Shown: positions 1 through 10,499 of the stretch, piece by piece
How positions within the stretch are numbered: the first letter of the stretch is position 1
Layout: each line of letters starts with the position of its first letter
From: Malania oleifera
Lineage: Eukaryota; Streptophyta; Magnoliopsida; Santalales; Ximeniaceae
Direction of reading: 5' to 3'
NCBI RefSeq assembly: GCF_029873635.1
Contig: NC_080419.1
Location: 70,041,823-70,105,822, forward strand
Length of the DNA: 64,000 nucleotides
Made by a program: the position numbers and the translations under genes
The notes under the pieces: model-generated
Database searches by the model: none
Told to the model about the DNA's origin: nothing
What the model saw: only the letters and a program-made list of their open reading frames with translations

Positions 1-1142
1 TATGGTTCACGGTCTTGTGTGTGTGTTTGGCTACTTATTTGGGGGAATCTAATGGGAAAAACTATGGGTTTTTCATGATTACAGTTTTGGGAAAAGGGTG
101 CGACGGGCTGCATCCCTGGTTTTGTTAAAAACCAAATGTATATGTGGATTTATACTATGTTATAGGGATGGTCATCCCTTGACTTGTTTAAATTGTATGT
201 GTTTGAAAAACCATGATTTTAGATTACCAAATTGGTGTAGTTTGTTGGGTTATATGTGCATGCTTGTATGTGTGATTGGTTTAAATGCTAGTAGGAACGT
301 GGTTCCGAATTTGTTCCAGGTACTGAGAGTATCCGGCTTTATATCTGAGGGCGTATGAAATCACTGGCCATAGATTGGAAAAGTGTTCGGCTCTATATCT
401 GAGGGTGTGAGCCTATTCCAAAAGATTAGACCAAAGGGTGTGGATCCACCAGTTAGTGCCGGTACAATGCTATGGGAGTCGGGGACTAGCCATGTGCCGG
501 TGGTGCTATGTTCGTGGGTTGGCTATGGGCCAACGTCGTATGTCGAGGGCCGGCTTTGGGCCGATGGGTGTGATGACACCGGGATTGCTGATCTTGTGTG
601 CGTGTGTGCGTGTATGCACTGTTGTGAAAATTAGTACTAGAATTACATTTAACTGCATGTTTGTTGCATCATGATAACACTCAAATGCCACACACCAATA
701 TAACTTATATTCTTCCTTACTGAGAGGTGTCTCACCCCTACTGTACGTACATATTTTTACAGGTCTTTTGAGTAATCGGAACTAGCGTTCTTGTGTCGGG
801 AGCGTAGTGGCTAGTGTACTGCGGGTAGCGCTTGGGTAAGTGCTAGAACTTGTATTTTGTGGGTTGCCATTTTGAGATATGTTGGGCACTCGTTTGTACG
901 TCATTTGATGGATCCTTGATTCTGTCCTTGTGTAGACTCTAGTATGGTACTGTATGTATAGAATAAGACCTTATTCCGCTATGTATATTCTGTTATGTTT
1001 TGATGTATATAGGGTGCCTGGGAACCCCACAGGGTCGGATCCTCATCCATTATCCTGTATTTTTGGATGTTTTGTATGGTGCAGGGACTGGTTGGTTTAC
1101 ATTTTCACCCCTGGGTCCCATTTTTGGGTTCGAGGCATAACA
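1..1142 (+). mobile_element. Right part of a gypsy-type LTR (3' LTR or solo LTR)
   Basis: This stretch carries no convincing gene. Its right edge is abrupt: sequence ending GAGGCATAACA at 1142 is followed directly by minus-strand integrase coding sequence of the next element. It contains the TACTGAG-GTGTCTCACCC motif followed by a pyrimidine-rich TTTTTACAGG near 718-765. The same motif occurs in two other gypsy LTRs of this window, at 5.56 kb on the minus strand and 37.03 kb on the plus strand, so it reads as a plus-strand LTR. No primer binding site follows its CA end, so it is a 3' LTR or a solo LTR rather than a 5' LTR. The left end lies outside the window. Short open frames here are not supported as genes. 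Confidence 0.6.
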
Positions 1143-3370
1143 CCATTTGTCTGAGGATAAAAAGCTGTGCTAAATGACAACTAAGACCCATGGCCCGTTG
1201 CAGACTCTTCCAAAAACGAGATGTGAACCGTGGGTCTCTGCCTGAAACTATGGACACTGGGATGCCATGGAGCCTAATTATCTCCTGGATATATAACTCA
1301 ACCAATTTGTCCATGGAGTAGCTAACTCTAATTGGCAAAATGTGGGCAGTATTTGTTAATTAATCCAGCACTACCTAGGTAGCGTCCTGTCCATGCAACG
1401 CCGGTGGTAATCCTGTGATGAAATCCATCGCTATATGCTCCCATTTCCACTCAGGAATGTGGAGTGGCTGCAATGATCCTACTAGTCTCTGGTGCTCAGC
1501 TTTCACTTGCTGGCATGTCAAACACTGATCCGCATACTGGGCTATCTCTCTCTTTATGTTTCTCCACCAGAAGGACTCTCGAAGATCCATATACATTTTA
1601 GTGCTACTTGGATGTACAGTATACAGGGATCAATGTGCTTCCTTCAGAATAACCTTCTCGATCTCTGTGTTAGCAGGAACACATAACCTGGTACGGAACC
1701 TCAAGGCTCCATCACTTGAGATGCTGAACTCTATTTCCTGACCATCCTGTACCTTCCCCATAAGCTCTACTAGTTCTGCATCATTCCTTTTAGCAACTTT
1801 AATTCTCGCCTACAGAGTTAGCTGCAAAACAAAGTTAGCAATAAATGTCTGGTGATTGCCCTCTACTAGCTCCACACGGAGCCTCTCTAGATTCATCTAG
1901 ATCGGATGCTGAATCTCCATTGCAGATATAGATGAATCCACTAATTTTCGGCTCAAAGCATTGGCGACCACATTAGCCTTCCCCGGGTGGTAGCTGATAG
2001 TGTAGTCATAATCCTTTATTAGCTCCAGCCATCTCCTTTGCCTCATATTTAATTCCTTCTGTGTGAAGAAATACTTTAAACTCTTATGGTCAGTAAATAT
2101 CTCACACCTACCCCCATATAGATAGTGCCTCCAAATCTTTAGTGCATAAACAACCACCGCCAATTCTAGATCATGGGTAGGGTAGTTCTTCTCATATTCT
2201 TTCAACTATCGTGAGGCATAGGCTATCACTCTCCCTCGCTACATTAACACACATCCAAGCCCTTTATGGGACGCATCACTGTAAATCAAGAACCCCTCTT
2301 CTCCTAAAGGAATTATCAACACAGGCACAGTGATGAGTCACTATTTCAATTCCTGGAAGCTCTATTCACTTTCATCAAACCACTCAAACTTCACTCCCTT
2401 CCTGGTCAATCTGGTCAGTGGGCCTGACAATTTAAATAAGCCCTCAACAAACCTGTGGTAGTACCCAGCCAATCCCAAGAAACTCTTAATCTTGTGCACA
2501 TTCTTTGGTCATACCCAGTCTATCACTAACTCAATCTTACTCGGATCAACAAAAATTCCATCCTTGGATATAACGTGTCCAAGGAAGGTAACCTGTTCCA
2601 ACCAGAACTTGCACTTCTTGAGCTTCGCATATAGCTTCTTCTCTCGCAAAACCTGAAGCACTATACTCAGATGCTCCTTATACTCCTCTGGGCTCTTTGA
2701 ATACACCGGTATATCATCAATAAATACTACCACAAACTAATCCAAATACTGGTGAAATACCCTGTTCATCAAATCCATAAACACTGTAGGAGCATTCGTT
2801 AAACCGAACGATATAACCAAAAATTCATAATGGCCATACCGTGTTCTAAATGCCATCTTTGGAACATCTTCCGCCCTGACTTTTATCTAATGGTACCCAA
2901 GGCGTAGGTCTATCTTCGAAAAGATTTGTGTCCTCTGTAACTGGTCAAACAAATCATTGATATGCGGGAGTGGGTATTTATTCTTGATAGTTACTTTATT
3001 TATTTCCCGGTAGTCAATGCATAACCTCATTGACCCATCCTTCTTCCTCACAAACAAAATTGGTGCTCCCCAGGGCGACACACTGGACCGAATAAACCCC
3101 TTATCTAATTTTTCCTGCAACTGTTCTTTAAATTATTTCAGCTCTGCTAGTGTCATTCTATACGGCACCTTCGAAATTGGCGCTGTCCCCGGAATCAGAT
3201 CAGTAAAAACTCTACCTCACAATCAAGAGGTTGTCCTAGTAAATCCTCGCGGAATACATCAAGAAAATCCCTCACCACTAGGATATCCTCCACCCTCAGC
3301 TCCCTTTCTGATATTGCCTTCACACAGGCTAAATATCCCTGACAGCCTTCTGATAGCAATCTACGTGCCT
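1143..3370 (-). pseudogene. gypsy pol remnant: reverse transcriptase, RNase H, integrase
   Basis: The reverse transcriptase lies at about 2509-3370 and shows [28 protein letters not shown] and the catalytic FIDD followed by PVYSKS. RNase H at 1897-2205 reads [18 protein letters not shown] and ends [16 protein letters not shown], where functional copies have ADALSRK. Integrase at 1143-1690 has the zinc-binding CLTCQQVKAEHQ, then EWKWEHIAMDFITGLP, then GIPVSIVSGRDPRFTSRFW. It stops in a frameshifted stretch equivalent to STAFYPQTNG where the left-hand LTR begins. Stops separate the blocks, for example at 2886, 2734 and 2206. The enzymes would copy element RNA into DNA and insert it. This copy cannot make them. 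Confidence 0.9.
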
Positions 3371-3386
3371 AAATAGCAGATAGTAA

Positions 3387-3990
3387 CTAAGGTGGGGTGT
3401 GTACACGTGATCCCACAAATTTGCACTCCTGTCCCTTCGGGGGTCTGAACACTACCTCTCTATGATGGCAATCAATGCTGGCATAGTGGGCAACTAGCCA
3501 GTCCATTCCCAAGATAACCTCAAACCCATACATATCTAAAACTACCAGATTAGCTGACAAAGACCTCCCTTGAATACCCACAGGACAGTTTTTGAGTACC
3601 TTTCTGCATATCCCTACAGCCCCAGTCGGCGTAGAAATAGATAGACTAATATCTAACTGCTGAGGTTCAAACCCATGCAACTTAACATATTCCCGTGCGA
3701 TAAAAGAATGAGTCGCCCCTGAATCAAATAAGGCAGTAGCTTTAAATGACAGTATTGAAACAGTACCTGTTACCACATCTCCTGCCACCTCAACATCTCC
3801 TGGCGTCAGTGCATAAACTCGTGTCGTAGTAGTATTCCTCTGCTATCTACCTCGAGGTGCCTAATAACCTTCTCTATATGGTCGAGGAGCAGTCGCTGCC
3901 ACTGGTCGTGCCTGTCAATTTCTCGCAATATGCCCAAGCTAGTGGCATTGATAGCAGACAACCTCCCTCACTCGGCACTCCTCTGGGTGC
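3387..3990 (-). pseudogene. gypsy aspartic protease with upstream zinc-knuckle remnant
   Basis: The open frame 3387-3788 contains the aspartic protease active-site motif ALFDSGATHSFIA, followed by VILGMDWLVAHYA, which is the usual second half of a gypsy protease. Just upstream (about 3910-3960) is the nucleocapsid zinc-knuckle text VCYQCH followed by a stop and LGHIARN. The last cysteine is also replaced by a stop, so the CCHC motif is broken. The protease would cleave the Gag-Pol polyprotein. The link to gag is interrupted by several stops. Confidence 0.85.
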
Positions 3991-4214
3991 CTCCTCAAAC
4001 ATCGGGATAAGGAGGGGGCATCTGTCTGCCCAATACTGCTCGATCTCCTCCTCCCTGTCTTCGTCTCTCTCTGCTATCATATTTCCGCCACAGCCTTTGA
4101 CTGGACCCCACCTGAAAATCAGAAGGCACGGGCCTCTTCCTCTGGCTCTGTGCTGCTGCGCCTTTCTATAGGCCGCTCTCAATCACCGCCGGCCTATCCA
4201 CTATCTCTAAGAAG

Positions 4215-4833
4215 GTCTGAGTTCGGAAACCTACCACCTACTCATACGGGTCTGCCTAAAGCCCTCCTCAAACTTCCTTGCCTTCCTCTCCTCATCTAAC
4301 ACCAAATACGGGCCGAATCGGGATAGCTTAACGAGTCTCGCTGCGTACTGCTGCACCGTCAAAGGCCCCTGTGTTAGATACAGAAACTCTGATGCCTTTG
4401 CACTCCTGACCATAGCGGGAAAGTACCGCTGGAAGAAAATCTCCCTGAAGCGGCTCCACATCATCACTACAAGGTTATGCCTATGCTCCTCTAGTAATCT
4501 CACCAACCTCCACCAGAGCTTTGCTTTCCCAGTCAACTTAAATGTGGCAAACAACACCTTCTGCTCGTCTGTACATGAGAGAACTGCCAGTATGTCCTCT
4601 ACGTTTTGAACCCAGTTCTTTGCTACTAGTAGGTCTGCTCCTCCAGCAAAATACGCGGATCGCATATGCGTGAATTGCTCGATCGTGCAGCTCTGCTCCC
4701 CCGAGCTCCTGGCCATCTTAGCCATCACCTGTTGGGTGACACTGTGCAATGCTGCGTCAAGGTCTCCACCACCTATACTAGAAGGTCCTACTCAATTATC
4801 TCTTACATTCGTGTTACTGTTTCCCGGATCCAT
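4215..4833 (-). pseudogene. gypsy gag remnant
   Basis: The frame is a Retrotrans_gag domain: FTHMRSAYFAGGADLLVAKNWV, then the central FATFKLTGKAKLWWRL and FREIFFQRYFP, then the EFLYLTQGPLTVQQYAARLVKLSRF segment. The natural start is the ATG at 4833 (MDPGNSN); an in-frame TGA lies 13 codons later, after which the frame stays open to 4231. Gag forms the virus-like particle. The stop lies where a CGA or CAA codon is expected, in keeping with C-to-T decay. Confidence 0.85.
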
Positions 4834-5213
4834 CCTGCAAAGAGAGCAACTAACTTTAGCATGCAATTACTATCACACAACACATACACTGCAATAATTC
4901 ATAAATTACTCTTCTTTATGACCATTTATCTTCACATCCATAATCCCCATTTAGGATTCAGTCCTACCACTTAGAAACAAGACCCAGCGATAATATCTAT
5001 GGTTTTCTTGAAATCGTTACCCTAGGAAAAACATAGAAACAAACCCGGTACTCCTGCCTCTAGGCCACAAGATAGAACCCTACATTCTCACCTCATCCTC
5101 TAACAAAATCTAATGCACATTTCAATCTACCTACCCCTTATTTCCCTCAAAATCCACTCCTATACTCTGGTATTGTATTCAGTTGTCTACTAAAGTCTAT
5201 AGAACCTGGCAAC

Positions 5214-5229
5214 CTAGGCTTTGATACCA
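5214..5229 (-). other. Primer binding site of the gypsy element
   Basis: On the minus strand the LTR end GGTGTCACA is followed after three bases by TGGTATCAAAGCC. It matches the 3' end of initiator methionine tRNA (TGGTATCAGAGC) with one change. It fixes the inner boundary of the 5' LTR at 5233. Confidence 0.85.
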
Positions 5230-5232
5230 AAC

Positions 5233-6691
5233 TGTGACACCTCGATTTTCGTAAATTTTTTTTTACAATAATAAATAACATTCATATGACCAGACCCGCA
5301 TTGGGTACTAGGTAAAAATTCATTTTATTTATACAATCTAACAGTGGAAGATAGTGCATACTTAACAAGAAGAATACAATACCTAGAGTATCAACATACA
5401 TATATGTATACATTACCATCCCATACTCAAAAGCAATTCAACTCTAGGGGAATTACACCTTCCCTAATCCAAAAACTTACCCTGTGTGTCAGGGTCTCAA
5501 CTCCCTAAGTTCCTGGAGCTCTATCACCTGGCCTATCCCTGTTTCCTGAAAAATTTAGATAATTTGGGTGAGACACATCTCAGTAAGCAGGAATAAATTA
5601 TTTACAGTGTATGGCCATATGAGTTTAGTTATAACACACTTACTTTTCAAATCAACATTTCATCTAAGAAAAATACACTAATAAACTTATTCTCATAATC
5701 ATATAGATATACAACACAAGCTTTTATAAGCTTTAAAACCATTTCTCAAATTCAATCATTTCCAACACATATTTACCCGTGAAGTTCCTGAGAATAGGGA
5801 ATATTACCCGCTCATACAAGTAACTTCCCTCTGCCCTAACACGTTATGCAGCTAGGTATGGCCACATCTGATAGCTATCAGGGCACTCACCTTACTTAGT
5901 AAGCCTCCAGGCAGAGAGTTTCACTTCGCCTCAATTATTTATGTTATTAATTCACACGAATCCATTTCCCAATTTATCATTCTCTATTTCTCAATTACCA
6001 TTATTTCTTTTTATTCTTATTTTAGCCAATTTTATCATTCTTTCACTTTCCATTTCCATTTCACTATCTAGCTTATAAGTATCCTTGGTACCTAGTACCA
6101 ACATCGCTTCTGTAACTCATGGCTACCCTGAGGATCTTTTTCTCCACCCCATGCTTCCCCTAATGGTCAGGGTTGTGTGGCCCAAAAGCTGTATCTAACC
6201 GCGATTGGCTAACCCGGTTAGATCAAAATATCATATCACATATCTCGCGTCTGTAGTACGATTGGTTCGCCTATAACCCTGATCCGGACTCAGGGGGCAC
6301 AACAACTGTACTAAACAGCTTAATCGACTATCACGCCACACGCTCTAAGAGTACGTGTGGTTACACTACACCACTAGCAACAGTACCGTGCTCAATATCA
6401 CAATCTATCATTAGGGTTTCCATAACCATCCATCAGGGTTCAGTGTCACATACCCGTAATCATTATGCGGTATTGACATTTCATCAATCATATTTCAATA
6501 TATACGTTTCAGAATTCACATTCTCATTTTCACATTTCAATATTTCCATATCAATATACATCATTAATCTCATATCAGTATATCTCAATTCATCTCAAAA
6601 TAAATGTTCTCATCATTTTCTGTGCACAATCCATCATCTCATAATAGTATATATCGTATTTCATGTATTTCAACATTTCTCAAAATACCCA
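5233..6691 (-). repeat. 5' LTR of the minus-strand gypsy element
   Basis: The inner end is fixed by the primer site. The outer end is placed where CACTA coding sequence (DUF4216) resumes; on the minus strand the LTR then starts TGGGTATTTTG and ends GGTGTCACA. The motif CTTACTGAGATGTGTCTCACCC near 5557-5580 matches the equivalent motif in the LTR at 1-1142. The outer boundary is uncertain by a few bases because no second LTR of this element is in the window. Confidence 0.75.
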
Positions 6692-7271
6692 TATTAGTAA
6701 CTCGCAAATTCTAGAGCTTAGCTATGGAGCAAACAGAGTCGTCCACCTATTCAAGTGTACCTGGTGGGACATCGGCAATAAAAAGACTGGGATAAACACT
6801 GATGCCTACTTCACCAGTGTCAATTTTAGCAAGACCTGGTATCAAAATGACCCTTTCGTGCTTGTGACGCAAGCAGAACAAGTGTTTTACCTTAAAGACA
6901 CCAAATTGAAGGGTGAATGGCATGTGACCCAAAAGATTCCTCTTCGAAGTTTGTATGTAGTTGCAGAAGTGGCAGATAGTGAGATGAGTGCCAGCGAGGC
7001 TGCATTCCAAGAAGATGCGCCATCTGTCCACGCAGCAATGCCATCTGAAACAGATGTTGTCGAAGAAGGCACTGATCCTATACCATTGCATGAGGATGCT
7101 GCTAGGGCAGAACACGTAGAAGCTGCTGACATAACAATTGAACCTTCTGTAGACGTTCACTTCATCGACGATGAGGAAACTAATGGGGAAGATAAAATAG
7201 GGATCGAGTACTGTAGTGAAGAGGAATACACTTTAGAAAGTGAGGATGATATGGATATTGAGGACGTATAG
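6692..7271 (+). pseudogene. CACTA TNP2-type transposase, C-terminal DUF4216 part
   Basis: The frame begins abruptly at the LTR junction with text equivalent to ILELSYGANRVVHLFKCTWW, then gives TGINTDAYFTSVNFSKT, NDPFVLVTQAEQVFYLKD and GEWHVTQKIPLR. This is the DUF4216 domain found at the C terminus of plant TNP2 transposases. A long acidic tail (EETNGEDKIG, EEEYTLESEDDMDIEDV) ends at a TAG at 7269-7271. The upstream TNP2 and DUF4218 parts are missing because of the gypsy insertion, so this is a fragment. The part that remains is open and well preserved. Confidence 0.85.
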
Positions 7272-7462
7272 GGGGGTAAGCATGTTATTTTTGTCACTAT
7301 GTATCTGACATGTGTAAATAACTTAAGAATTCATGTTTGTTGTATCCATCTAATATTCGTACTTCATATATGTACTTGTCTATTTTTGTCACTATGTATT
7401 TTACATGTGTAAATAACTTAAAAATTCGTTCTTCTTATATTGACTTGTAATTATTTACAGAT

Positions 7463-9012
7463 ATGGCAACAGGAGGTCGACGTTGGAGACTTCCTTTTAG
7501 GCCCACTACTACATCGCATGAGGATGATCTGACATCCTCGAGACCCGTGGAGCCCGTCGGTACTGATACGGTGGCACCATTGTCTGAGCCATTGACACCT
7601 CGGCCAGACATAGATACCACTTATGCGACTGACACGCAGGGTGAGTTTCCGACCGTCATGAGTAGTGTTGGTATGGATATGATTCATTTATTTACATGTC
7701 AACTATTGATGTTCGTACTTCATGTGTACGATTATATTGTTGTTTTTAAATTAACTCTACTTTCAGCATCTACGTCGACAGTCAAGCCAGACCGTAGTGC
7801 AGCAAAGAACATGTCGCTGAAGAAGCACCTGGATAGGACTAAATAGCGGATTCAGATCGAAATTCCTCCAGGATACACCACCCCACTAAATGATTGGTGC
7901 ACTGCGTGGACGAGGGAGCTCGGCATTATATACCGACAGTATACTCCAGTCACCACATTCAGCTGGCCCCAGGTGACTCAGGAGCAGCGCATGGTCATGT
8001 AGGAGGAGTTTGATATGGACATCCTCGAGGATGACCATATGAGGAGGGCGGTCGATGTCCAATTGTGTAATAAATTTAAGAGCTATCGCTCGAAAATGCA
8101 CTCCCATTTTCGAGTGATGGGAGATGAAGCAGAAGCAAGGCCATACGATAAGATATCCCAAGAAGATTGGGACGTGGTCTGTCGCCATTTCTGCGACCCG
8201 CGCTATCAGGTGATGTGTTTGTATTCTAATCACTAATTTTTCAGAATGATGTCCCTAATATGTTGACATGACATCTTCCTTATGTGAAACAAATGCTGTG
8301 AACCATAGCAAACTCCCTACGACGCATTGCGGTGAATCGAGGCTATTTGTAAATCATCGCCAGGTAATTACTATATATAAAATTATCTGACCATTACATG
8401 ACATAATAGTAATGATGACTTATATGATAATGTAGCGTGATCCCGAGACTGGCACAGAGGAGCCATTGCCGGATCTGTATCAGAGAACATACCAACGGCG
8501 ATCGGGGGAGTGGTGCGAGGGTGCGCAGGATCAACATGTAAGTGGAGCAAAAGATTTTGTTTATTACTTTATTCAAAACATCAAAGTTGTAGTCTTACTT
8601 ATTCTTTTTTATCATTTTCATGATTGAAATTAGGCATGGATGGTTGAGCTAAGGGATGCACCTGTTTCAGAGGGGAGTTCGCATATGACAAATTTCGAGA
8701 TCACTTCCCAGGTGCTTGGGCAACGAGGGGGGATGGGTGAAAGGTCTTGGAAGTGGATACATCGCCCTAATAGCATCATCATCCATGGGTGCGGCGGCTC
8801 GTGCAGAGATGGAACGACAGCGTTGAGAGGCCAAGTATGATAAGCAGGAGATGGCTTGACAGATGCAGAGGATCACTATGGAGAACGCGGAACTGAGATT
8901 GGACCTCTCCACTGTTTGAGCCCAGATGCAAGCCATGATGGATAGGACCACGCGGTTAGAGGAAATGATGCGCCGATCTAGATAAGATGATGCGGGTGGC
9001 TCCTCTGATTGA
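7463..9012 (+). pseudogene. CACTA second gene, plant transposase 24 (Ptta/En/Spm) family, five exons, decayed
   Basis: I infer exons 7463-7640, 7767-8209, 8245-8363, 8436-8537 and 8634-9012 from GT-AG borders and continuous family-like text. The core reads IPPGYTTPLNDWCTAWTREL, then VTTFSWPQVTQEQR, FKSYRSKMHSHF, QEDWDVVCRHFCDPRYQ, ETNAVNHSKLPTTHCGESR and RDPETGTEEPLPDLYQRTY. A coiled-coil-like tail (EMERQR, MQRITMENAELRLDL, MMDRTTRLEEMM) ends at 9010-9012. In-frame stops occur at about 7844, 8000, 8834, 8857, 8918 and 8981, and one frame slip near 8780. Most stops are TGA or TAG where CGA or CAG is expected. Related proteins act with TNP2 in CACTA transposition; this copy is inactive. Confidence 0.8.
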
Positions 9013-9061
9013 TTATAAGGTATTATGATCACAAATTGAGTTTCATGTTAAATCATGCTAT

Positions 9062-9167
9062 TCTAGAATGCCTCCTGCATAGCGGATGCAGTTGATGTGT
9101 ATTGCATGCTGGTAGTTGATATAGGTTCTCGTGTGCCTTCAACTTCTTATAAATGCTCTATTTGAAC
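9062..9167 (+). repeat. 106-bp direct repeat left of the palindrome
   Basis: The block beginning TCTAGAATGCCTCCTGCAT and ending GCTCTATTTGAAC recurs at 10394-10499 with about three mismatches. The two copies flank the palindrome 9250-10296 in the same orientation. A more diverged third copy lies at 50085-50175. Confidence 0.85.
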
Positions 9168-9249
9168 TGATCAACTCATTATATGCTATGCTCATTTGGC
9201 AGCTACTCAGGTGGGACAATTCATGAAGTTGGAAGATGCTTAAGTTTCA

Positions 9250-10296
9250 ATTTGTTGGACGAGGAGAAGATAAGGCAGTGTAATCAATGGGGAAGGAGAG
9301 AATGAAGTGGAATTGGACTTGTGGGTTAATAGGTATTTCTGAAAATGTGACATGTTTGAACTCAGCTTATGTAAAAACGTCTTTTTTTTTTCAACCTATG
9401 ATATGCTATGGTCATTTGGCAGCCACTCAGGTGGGACAATTCATGAAGTCTAAAGAAGCATTTGAAACATCTTCGAGACATGGTGGGATGACAACTGCAG
9501 GGGCAGTTCATTTCCCTCTGTTGCCAAAATTACAAGAAAATGTATGCAACTTCATGTTCTTCTGTTGAATGGCTTGGACAAACTTCTTCTTTTTCCCGCC
9601 CGGGGGGGTGGGGGGGTGGGGGGTTAAACCGTCTGAGCACAGCCTGCATGGCTTCTGTATAGTTGCTGGATTTTGTTCCATGTGTTGGACAACTTGAATC
9701 TTTAGAAGTAATAGTCGAGGTAGTAGTGGTGATAAGCAGTAAAATCTTAATTATGTACAGTTTTTCCAAAACAACTGACTGTAACTAAGATTTTACTTCT
9801 TATCACCACTACTACCTTGACTATTACTTCTAAAGATTCAAGTTGTCCAATATACGGAACAAAATCCAGCAACTATACAGAAGCCATGTAGGCTATGCTC
9901 AGACAGTTTAACCCCCCACCCACCCACCCCCCCCCCCCCCCGGCGGGAAAAAAGAAGAAGTTTGTCCAAGCCATTCAATAGAAGAACATGAAGTTGCACA
10001 CATTTTCTTGCAATTTTGACAACAGAGGGACAGGAACTGCCCCTGCAGTTGTCATCCCACCATGTCTCGAAGATGTTTCGGATACTTCTTCAGACTTCAT
10101 GAATTGTCCCACCTGAGTAGATGCCAAATAACCATAGCATATCATGGGTTGAAAAAAAAAAAAAGATGTTTCTACATAAGCTGAGTTCAAACATGTCACA
10201 TTTTCAAAAATACCTATTAACCCACAAGTCCAATTCCACTTCATTCTCTCCTTCCCCATTGATTACATTGCCTTATCTTCTCCTCGTCCAACAAAT
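9250..10296. repeat. 1-kb near-perfect palindrome (foldback) inside the CACTA element
   Basis: The left arm 9250-9751 and right arm 9785-10296 are inverted copies of about 500 bp, separated by a loop of about 33 bp. Each arm gives the same open reading in opposite directions ([16 protein letters not shown] and CNFMFF at the ends; 9287-9568 plus, 9975-10259 minus), which is a result of the symmetry rather than evidence for a gene. Each arm contains a homopolymer run (G-rich near 9601-9623, C-rich near 9914-9941) of different length. A transcript across it would form a long hairpin. Within the left part, a 45-bp stretch with GGTGGGACAATTCATGAAG occurs at both 9200 and 9420. Confidence 0.9.
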
Positions 10297-10393
10297 GGAA
10301 ATTATTCCACTGTTCTCTGCTATTTATATTCTGAATTTAAGATATGGTTGGCATGTATTACTGTCGTGAATATGCTACATGGTTGCATGCTAG

Positions 10394-10499
10394 TCTAGAA
10401 TGCCTCCTGCATGGCGGATGCAGTTGATGTGTATTGCATGCTGGTAGTGGATATAGGTTCTCGTGTGCCTTCAACTTGTTATAAATGCTCTATTTGAAC
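10394..10499 (+). repeat. 106-bp direct repeat right of the palindrome
   Basis: This is the second copy of the block at 9062-9167. Homology to the third copy at about 50085 continues to its right up to about 10635 (GATGACATGCTGCCGAAATT, then TTTTTGAAAGGATGAGTGAA). Confidence 0.85.

Larger units (their letters stand above)
1143..6691 (-). mobile_element. Ty3/gypsy retrotransposon (Tekay/Del-like chromovirus), 5' two thirds
   Basis: Reading leftwards, the order is 5' LTR, primer binding site, gag, zinc knuckle, protease, reverse transcriptase, RNase H and integrase, which is the Ty3/gypsy order. It sits inside the TNP2-type gene of a CACTA element: the DUF4216 domain resumes immediately right of the LTR. 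On the left it is cut in the integrase core at 1142/1143 by another LTR, so its integrase end and 3' LTR must lie beyond the window if they survive. Every coding part carries stops or frameshifts, so this copy is dead. Assignment to the Tekay/Del lineage rests on the style of the RNase H and integrase text and is an inference. Confidence 0.85.

Noticed and set aside
9287-10259. Two similar genes on opposite strands ([10 protein letters not shown])
   Set aside because: They are mirror images of one palindrome, overlap homopolymer runs, and resemble no known protein; treated as repeat arms.
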